Shown here one piece after another: positions 57,301 through 64,000 of a stretch of DNA of 64,000 bases. Position 1 is the first letter of the stretch. Each line of letters opens with the position of its first letter. The notes under the pieces were generated by a model. It did not search any database, had not been told where the DNA came from, and saw only the letters and a list, made by a program, of their open reading frames with translations. This stretch comes from Xenopus tropicalis (taxonomy: Eukaryota; Chordata; Amphibia; Anura; Pipidae). The stretch lies in NCBI RefSeq assembly GCF_000004195.4, contig NC_030683.2, positions 52,527,358 through 52,591,357 of the forward strand. Reading direction: 5' to 3'. The translations under genes and the position numbers were made by a program.

Positions 57301-58690
57301 TGTCGTACTTTAATGAATAGCATTGCATTGCATACAAAATCTTGGATAAATGACTGCATGTACCTCTTTATCAAAAAAAGTCTCTTTTAAAAGACATTAA
57401 ATTTAAAATAGCACATTGTAATAGATTGGATAACATTTTTGGCTGCTGCAATAATAAAGCATGTGGAGAACAAACGATTTTAACATATATTAAATTACCA
57501 TAAAAAGTCCAAAGTTTCAAGTATTGTAATACATAGCATCAATCAACAGGTAGCAGGTTACAGAGTCAGACTGGGACACCAAGGGCATACCAAAGAAGCT
57601 GCTATCAAGGATCCACCAGCTAGAGCCCTAAAACCTTTTCTTCTTGGTATCCCCATGTTTGAGAGGTTTATTGTTGAAATGTAATGATTAATATAGCTTA
57701 AAAGGTATTGTTTTTTTGCCCACTAAAATATTTTAAAAACCCTACATACCTACATATAATCCTGGGAAATGATGAAATACACTGCATGCATTTTGCAACT
57801 GCCACATGAATAAAAAAAGACAAAATCGCTTATTTAAATTGAACATACAGGCAACACACATACTCACACATGTATTTATTATTATATTTCCTTGATTTTT
57901 TTTCACTAGGGGGAACTGTTTAAAAAGTGGCATATATAATATTTAAATACTATTGTTTGGGGGTGCTCAAGAAATCTCTGACCCACTAGAATTAAAAAAA
58001 CTTTCCTTTTAATTCTCTACAATAGATTATTAACCAAGAGGAACATCTTCCATTGGCATGATTTCCCTACAGTCATTGTACATTAACCTTTGGACGCATT
58101 CACAGAAAACCACTGGTCAAGTCTGAAAGCAGACAGTGTATTCTGACAGATGTTTGCCAGTGATGACTGGCTTTGAAATTAAATAAGGTCACCAGACAAG
58201 ACATGTGGTACATCTGCAAATACTAGAACATGACCTACAAAAAGGGATTATAACCTGCTGTTTTTTTAAGATGTTGTAAATAAAACCCCAACCTTTTAGG
58301 ATTCAAGTGACTTTCACTATAAAACATTAGGCTTATTTCATCAGGAATGTTATAGAAAATATATCAATAAAATAACATGTTTGATTTGCAGTCTAAAAGT
58401 TCTAATTGCTACTATTAGTGATGAGCGAATCTGTCCCCCCCCCCCGGTACTACCTGTACCAGTTGCCCCCGGTCTGCAGTCCGTCCGCCATCTCAGCTCC
58501 CCGCTGAGTCCTCTCTCTCCACTGCCGAAAAAATTTGCGGAACAAGGGGAAAATTATAAAAAAAAAAAAAAACGTGTTTTTTGCGCAACTTTTTTGTCAA
58601 GTGTGCCTTTTTTGGTACAATTTCATGCGAATATGCCCAATTTCACGCAACTGCAATTTTTTATTTTGACAAGCAACAAATTGTTCTGCA
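57301..58690. other. Intergenic DNA with a one-sided hAT MITE end
   Basis: At 58416-58431 TAGTGATGAGCGAATC is the terminus of the hAT family seen at 1785; it runs into a C-run and GC-rich sequence, and the second end was not found. The remainder is AT-rich with no gene. Confidence 0.45.
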
Positions 58691-59600
58691 GTATTAACAC
58701 CAGGGTAACACAGTTGGTCACTAGGTTTAGCTACCAACAGCAACAGATTTCTTCTATTGAATTCTATTGGTTTGCTGCCAGGGTTCCCAAACTTTACATA
58801 GTCACTGGGTGACTACGTACTCATGGTTAGAAAAAGTAGGTGGGGCCACCAAAAGCCAATCGCATTTCTTTCATTGTTTCCATGGGGAAATTTTAACTGC
58901 TGCCATTCTCACATATTTAATGTCAGGGTCCCCCATAGTTTGTCACTGGGTAACTATGTTCCAAGTTTAGAAAAGTGGGTGGGGCTAGCAACAGCCAATC
59001 AGATTTTACCTATAGACTTCATATGTTTAAATTTAAACTGCAACCATTCTTTAAATATTAATACTAAGGTCCCCAGAGCTAGTCACCAGGTAACTGCGGT
59101 TCAGAGTTAGAAAAAGTGGGTGGGGCCACCAACAGCCAATCACGTTTCACCTATTTACTTTCAATGGTGAAATATAAAATGCTGTCAGTCAGATTTCATC
59201 CATTGAATTTTATTGGTTTAAATTTAAAATGCTGCCAGTCTCACACTATTTATTCTTAAAAAAAAGTGGGCACACCCACCAACCACTAATCAAAATTTAC
59301 CTATTGAGTTTTATTGGTTTTAATTTAAACTGCTGCCGTTCTTTAACTATTAATCCTAGAGTCCCTAAACTTTGCAGAGTTAGTTACTGGGTAACTGCAG
59401 TTGCAGGTTAGAAAAAATGTCACTCGTTGAATTTCAGTGAGGAAATTTAAATTGCTGCCATTCAGACACTATTAAAACCAGGGTCCCCAAACTTTGTACA
59501 GTGGTTTTTACTATATAACTGTGGTCCAAGGTTAGAAAAAGTGGGAGGAGCCAACAACAGCCAGTGAACAACAGATCAGATTTCATTCAATGACTTCACA
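58690..59600 (+). repeat. Degenerate ~140-bp tandem repeat, about six units
   Basis: The phrase GTTAGAAAAAGTGGGTGGGG or variants recurs at about 58825, 58968, 59106, 59258, 59407 and 59531, each with GCCAATCA and GTCCCCAAACTTT stretches. Units have diverged strongly. Small open frames here arise from the repeat. Confidence 0.8.
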
Positions 59601-60275
59601 TTTTTCAAACCAACATGAAGTTTGTTCTCAAACTTCCGTTTCTAGTTTGTATATATAACAGCTATTAAAAGAAAAGTATTTTTTGGGTTGACATGTCCTT
59701 TAATCACTACTGTTCCCTTGGAAAGCCATGACCTTAAAATTAATGCATGTTGGACATAGACCATGGACATTTTGAGATGTTTGGGAATTATTTTAAAATG
59801 TGTCAGCCTGTATTACATAAATGCTCCCTGCTCTATCAATAATCAGTTAGAGGCTCTGTGTTGATTTCTTTGCTTCTGTAGCAGCATATTTGTAATACAG
59901 GTGTAAAATGTACTTTATGTTTGGGTGACATTTTCAGTTTTTATATGCAGAACTAACTGTAAACCATTTATGTGGCAGATAATAATCAAAAAGTCGCAAA
60001 AATAAAAAAATTTAAATTACGTTTGCACTACGCCCATATGTAACTATGTATGCACTACGTTTGCCTAGGTGCAGTAATCCATAGCAACTGATGAGAATTG
60101 CTTTAAAACAGGTGATTAATAATGCTGCCTGCTGATTTGTTGCTATAGGTGATAGCAAACGTTGTACCTTTTATAACATAAGCACCAAAGACTATAAATA
60201 ATAATTAAGCACTACTGAGGCTTTGAATATACTTATTCAGATTGTAAGGAAATTTGTAAACATATCACCACCAAT
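59601..60275. other. Intergenic DNA
   Basis: At 59680-59695 GACATGTCCTTTAA looks like a T2 terminus without partner. The part 60060-60165 resembles the interior of the palindromic MITE at 52124. No gene was seen. Confidence 0.35.
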
Positions 60276-60480
60276 CAGGGTCGGACTGGGGGGTGAAGGG
60301 GCCATGCAGGTTCCCGTGCCAGCCCCTCCCCTCCTCCCGCACGGGCCCCCCTAACCCCCTCTCAGGGCCCCCACCCGATGTCCTCCCCCGAGCATGTAAA
60401 TTTAACGCGTCAGGGAAAGAGCGGTAGGGCAGAGGGATCGCCGATTTTTCCCGGTGTCCCCGCGGCCCAGTCTGACCCTG
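60276..60480. mobile_element. hAT-type MITE, 205 bp, GC-rich
   Basis: The ends CAGGGTCGGACTGGG and (reverse complement) CAGGGTCAGACTGGG differ at one base. The perfect 8-bp duplication CCACCAAT lies at 60268-60275 and 60481-60488. Confidence 0.93.
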
Positions 60481-60504
60481 CCACCAATGACATATACTCT
60501 ACCC

Positions 60505-60675
60505 CAGTGCTGTCCAACTTATTACATTTAATGGGCCAGTTATTTCTTATAGAACATGTTTAAGGGCCAGATTAAATTAAAATGATGATGTTATCCAGTG
60601 AAGTATATGAAGCCTTTAAACAGACTGAGGGCCATAAAAGCCTGGGGCCCATGGGCCTCCAGTTGGACAGCCCTG
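60505..60675. mobile_element. hAT-type MITE, 171 bp
   Basis: The ends CAGTGCTGTCCAACT and (reverse complement) CAGGGCTGTCCAACT differ at one base. The perfect 8-bp duplication CTCTACCC lies at 60497-60504 and 60676-60683. Confidence 0.93.
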
Positions 60676-61554
60676 CTCTACCCTAATATTGACAGTATAG
60701 ACTCATTCGGAGGCAGTGCCTGTTTTATTTAAGGTGGAACTCCACATTTATTAGAATCTATAGGATGCTAGTACTGAGCTCTAGAGGAAGTTCTTCTTCC
60801 CTCCATCAGGTTCCAAGAAATAAATTGACTAATATGCTGCTTCTTATATGGTGTTTTGCAGTGCATTCTTAACTAATTGTGTGGTGTATTATAAACGTTT
60901 TATTTTTAGAAGGGTTTAAAACCTACTGGTGGGTTCACCTGGTAATTGCATTGGCATAAATGAGTGTTCTATGCTATAAAACTGGTTCCAATTCCCTAAG
61001 AGTTGAAACACATCTATGAAGGATGCACCATATTCATCATCTACCACATAAAATGTGTTTGATGAGCAAATCGCATGTGCTTCCGATTATTAAGACGCAA
61101 CTGTTCTTGCAGTTGTAACTGACAATCTAGAATTTCGCAAAAAAAAAAAAGAAAAACAAATTTTTAATTGAGACAAGGTCCCAATGTCAGTATGGCCTGT
61201 TCCCAAGTAACAGTGCTCTTATTCTGTAAGGCCAGCACAAATTTGCAACTGGTATTATCAGTGACCAAATTAAGTGATATTCTTGTGTCAATATCACTAT
61301 ATAACATAAATAACAGTATTTGATGCATATGCACCTTAACAAGCAATAAGTAAGAACACAAATACACCAAACTGATGCAAGGGTTCTTAACCCAACTGAC
61401 GAATGAAGGTTTGTCCCACCAAAATGTAGGAAATGGTAAACATATCACTTTGTTCTTTTCTATAGGAAAAGAGATCCACCCCCAGTCTGTCCATAGTGTC
61501 CAATACTATACTATACTATAATAGTCTTTCTTCATAGTTCCACTGCTTTTACCA

Positions 61555-61635
61555 GTTGCATGTCTCTGGGGACCAAAACTGCACTGCATACTTAAGGTGA
61601 GGACTTACCAGGGCCCTGTAATAAGCCAAACTGTG
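61555..61635 (-). pseudogene. CR1/L2-like LINE scrap, antisense
   Basis: ACCAAAACTGCACTGCATAC and AAGGTGAGG repeat the nucleotide sequence of the LINE at 48250-48290, the region coding LEYAVQFW. Confidence 0.65.
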
Positions 61636-61639
61636 TATC

Positions 61640-63130
61640 TTACAGTAAATTGTCAGATACTTGCTACAAGGAAGAATCTACAAGGAAGACACAGCTCTTG
61701 GCACTTCCAGGGTCCCAGGCAGAATTAAGCCTCATCTCGACTTCCAAATCGCTACAACAATACAGAGAGTGATTCACTTCTCCCCATCACAATAGCCACA
61801 GCCACGGTGGAGAAACAATTAAGGCCTAGCGGCACACCAAAGCCAGTGGCTACCTTTCTAAGTACATCCAGTTGCAAACGCGCCATGCCAAAACTAACAT
61901 CATACTCGCTGACAGAGGTTTCCTACAAGAGGGTGAGTGTGAATTAGACCCCAGATTGGACATTGGCCCAGGTTTCATCTAGTGGGTTTGCCTGATGTAC
62001 AGCAAAATCATGACTAGAAGAAAACATTTCCTTATATGCTGACTACACACTCCTATACTATATAGCGAACTCTCTTTCAACCACCTTAAATACTATCTCT
62101 TTACTCAGGAAATTTTCTGGCTTGCAAATGAACTGGGATAAATCCCAACTTCTCCGACTTCCTGCTCAAGCACAGCAATTAATAAGCCCAACAATTAACC
62201 TCCAAATGGTAGATACTTTTAAATAATTAGGAATCCTTATAAATAAAGATCCTACTGAATTTATATCCTTAAACTTTCAACCTCTTATACTTTACCTTTA
62301 ACCCAAATTGGTAGAATCAACATATGCAAGATGATATTTCTTCCTAAATTCCTATCTGTCCTTACTAACTCACCATGCTACATTCCAAAGTCTACATTAG
62401 AATCATACCATGCCCTACTTTAGAGACCCAAGAAATCCTTACCTCATTTGATTCCTCTCCTAGATGCCACAAAAAGTTCATGGGACATTTTGTATAAGAC
62501 TACAAATAAGGATAACTCATTCTTACCAGACATGCCCTTGTGGCACAATGTTTTTGGATGAGAGTGGGAGTTAAACAACTTCAGCATTTGCCTAGACCCA
62601 GACTGGGAAGAGGTAGAGTGCACCTTATGGGTCACCTAGAACATTCCAGATGTCCTCGTTGCAACCTGATGCAGACTTTATACATTTGATTTGGCATTGT
62701 CCAGATGTTCAGAGGTTCTGGAGACAGGTGCAATCAGACAAACTCTCCTTACCACAAGTGCTGAATCCATCCACCTGTTTGCTGGGCCTGATAGACTTTT
62801 TGGTATCCAGAACTGCCTCCAGACTTACTGATGCATGTACTCCTGTTCTATGCCAAAAAACAGTAGCTCTACACTGGATGGGTCCCTCTCCTCCTACACT
62901 TACCAAATGGGTAAACCTGATTGACTCACAACTATAACTCTAAAGACTAACCTGCTTAGCCAGAGGATGCCCACAAAAGTTTGAAAAGATATGGAACCCC
63001 CTGGTTTGACTCACCAGCAACCACGGCCTTGTAATGCTGTTTTATGCACCCTCCACTTCCATTTTGCTATCCTTTACTCCTCTTTCTATTGTTGTTTCTT
63101 TATAATGTGTTACAAATAAATGAATAAAAA
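61640..63130 (+). pseudogene. L1/Tx1-like LINE, 3' part
   Basis: The plus strand reads YADYTLLYYIANS near 62035 (the catalytic YADD altered to YADY), then GLQMNWDKSQLLRL, a frame with several stops, and at 62650-62937 FIHLIWHCPDVQRFWRQVQ and VALHWMGPSPPT, the C-terminal blocks of L1-type ORF2. An A-rich tail (AAATAAATGAATAAAAAAG) ends it near 63130. It is 5' truncated and decayed. Confidence 0.78.
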
Positions 63131-64000
63131 AGTTACTATTAAAATTATTAAGTTACTATTACTGCATAGTAGCCATTCCTTATTTTTACTATCGCTACAA
63201 TTATACTCACTTCTATTATAATGGTTTTTAGAGGGCTGGAAAATGATTAGTCTATGACACAGGAGTCTGGTGATTAAATGACCTCACAAAGAATAAAGTG
63301 CAGTTTAAAATATTTTGTTAAAACAAAAATTACAGCCCTGTAAGGGAGCCTTATGTGTTTTGTGCCTAGGGGGCGCTTAATCTTAGGCTTAACTTACAAA
63401 AACATTAACCACACTATTTAAAGTAAAACAGATCAATCACATTGCAGTTATAATTGACCAATATATGTAATATATGTACATGTGAGAGCTGAGGGAATGT
63501 GAGAGCTGAGGGAATCAGTTAAGAAAGGACAGAAGGCTATCTAGCATACTTTCTCCTCTCAATGGTAAAAATCACATAACATCTTGTATTTTATTAAACG
63601 GTGGGGGGGCACTAGGTACATACCACTTCTGTTGCCTACCCTTAGTCTGGACCCTTGTTCCCACACTGTCTGCATTCATTTGTACATTCAAGCATGCGTG
63701 TTCTTGTTCATGCATATGTGGGTGGGGGGGCGAGGTGGTCGGCTGGATTGCACGAACATAGAGGCAAGTCACAGAGAGGCTGAAGCCACATTTGTGCTTT
63801 CCCACTCTGTTCAACAAGTTAATTCGTATAACAGTATTTTCATCTAGTCTTGGGGCCAGTATAGTATCTAAAGTTTTAGCTGATGTGGTCACAAACCAAT
63901 AGCCATTATCTTTAACAGTGCTCTTCAACTTCAATTTTTCCGCAGAGAATTTTCACAGAATTTTCGCAAAACAATTTGCCATTGGCAAAATGTGGAAATT
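63131..64000. other. Window end, with an edge fragment of the hAT family
   Basis: From about 63935 the sequence (GAATTTTCACAGAATTTTCG, then ATTTGCCATTGGCAAAA) matches the interior of the hAT MITEs at 11023 and 15176; it is cut by the window edge. The rest holds no recognised gene. Confidence 0.45.

Noticed and set aside
62650..62937. A 95-codon protein gene
   Set aside because: Its WHCPDVQRFW and LHWMGPSPP motifs identify it as the C-terminal end of a decayed L1-type LINE.

Overview
The window is nuclear DNA from an amphibian, most likely a Xenopus frog (X. tropicalis-like). Three points support this. The genes have vertebrate exon-intron structure. The three genes found keep the tetrapod order LRIT2(-) - LRIT1(-) - RGR(+). 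The spacer DNA is full of repeat types typical of Xenopus: TTAAAGG-ended T2/Kolobok MITEs, hAT MITEs with 8-bp target duplications, Harbinger-like palindromic elements, and CR1/L2-like and L1/Tx1-like LINE relics. No tRNA, rRNA or CRISPR array was recognised.

The genes form a retinal cluster. LRIT2 (minus, about 7077 to 516, three coding exons, 570 aa) and LRIT1 (minus, about 28746 to 20693, five coding exons, 616 aa) are paralogous single-pass membrane proteins with LRR, Ig and fibronectin III domains. RGR (plus, 45198 to 55525, seven coding exons, 295 aa) is a retinaldehyde-binding opsin of retinal pigment epithelium and Mueller glia. All splice junctions were read from GT/AG signals and the phases close without a frame break. 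LRIT1 is known to act at photoreceptor synapses and RGR in light-driven 11-cis-retinal supply, so the genes share a tissue rather than a complex.

Layout: 1-7.1 kb LRIT2 with a small hAT MITE, a LINE 3' end and two TTAA MITEs in its introns; 9.6-17.5 kb a nested repeat block, including a 3.6-kb TTAA-bounded element (10522-14149) with five ~390-bp tandem monomers that has split an old LINE, then a 1.1-kb palindromic element; 20.7-28.7 kb LRIT1; 30.6-43.5 kb a second repeat block with a broken Ty3/gypsy element (33.6-39.35 kb), whose LTR carries an insertion rich in palindromes and a 16-17-bp minisatellite, and another palindromic element with a T2 MITE nested in it; 45.2-55.8 kb RGR with a LINE and several MITEs in its introns; 56.1-57.05 kb an 18-copy 52-bp minisatellite; 58.7-59.6 kb a ~140-bp degenerate tandem array; 60.27-60.68 kb two adjacent hAT MITEs; 61.5-63.1 kb LINE relics.

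No clearly new biological system was found. The most unusual structures are the 3.6-kb TTAA element with its internal array, the three related 1.1-kb palindromic elements with a shared core, and the minisatellite-bearing element inside the gypsy LTR. Coordinates and phases come from reading by eye; family names of repeats are inferred from termini and target-site duplications, not from a database search.
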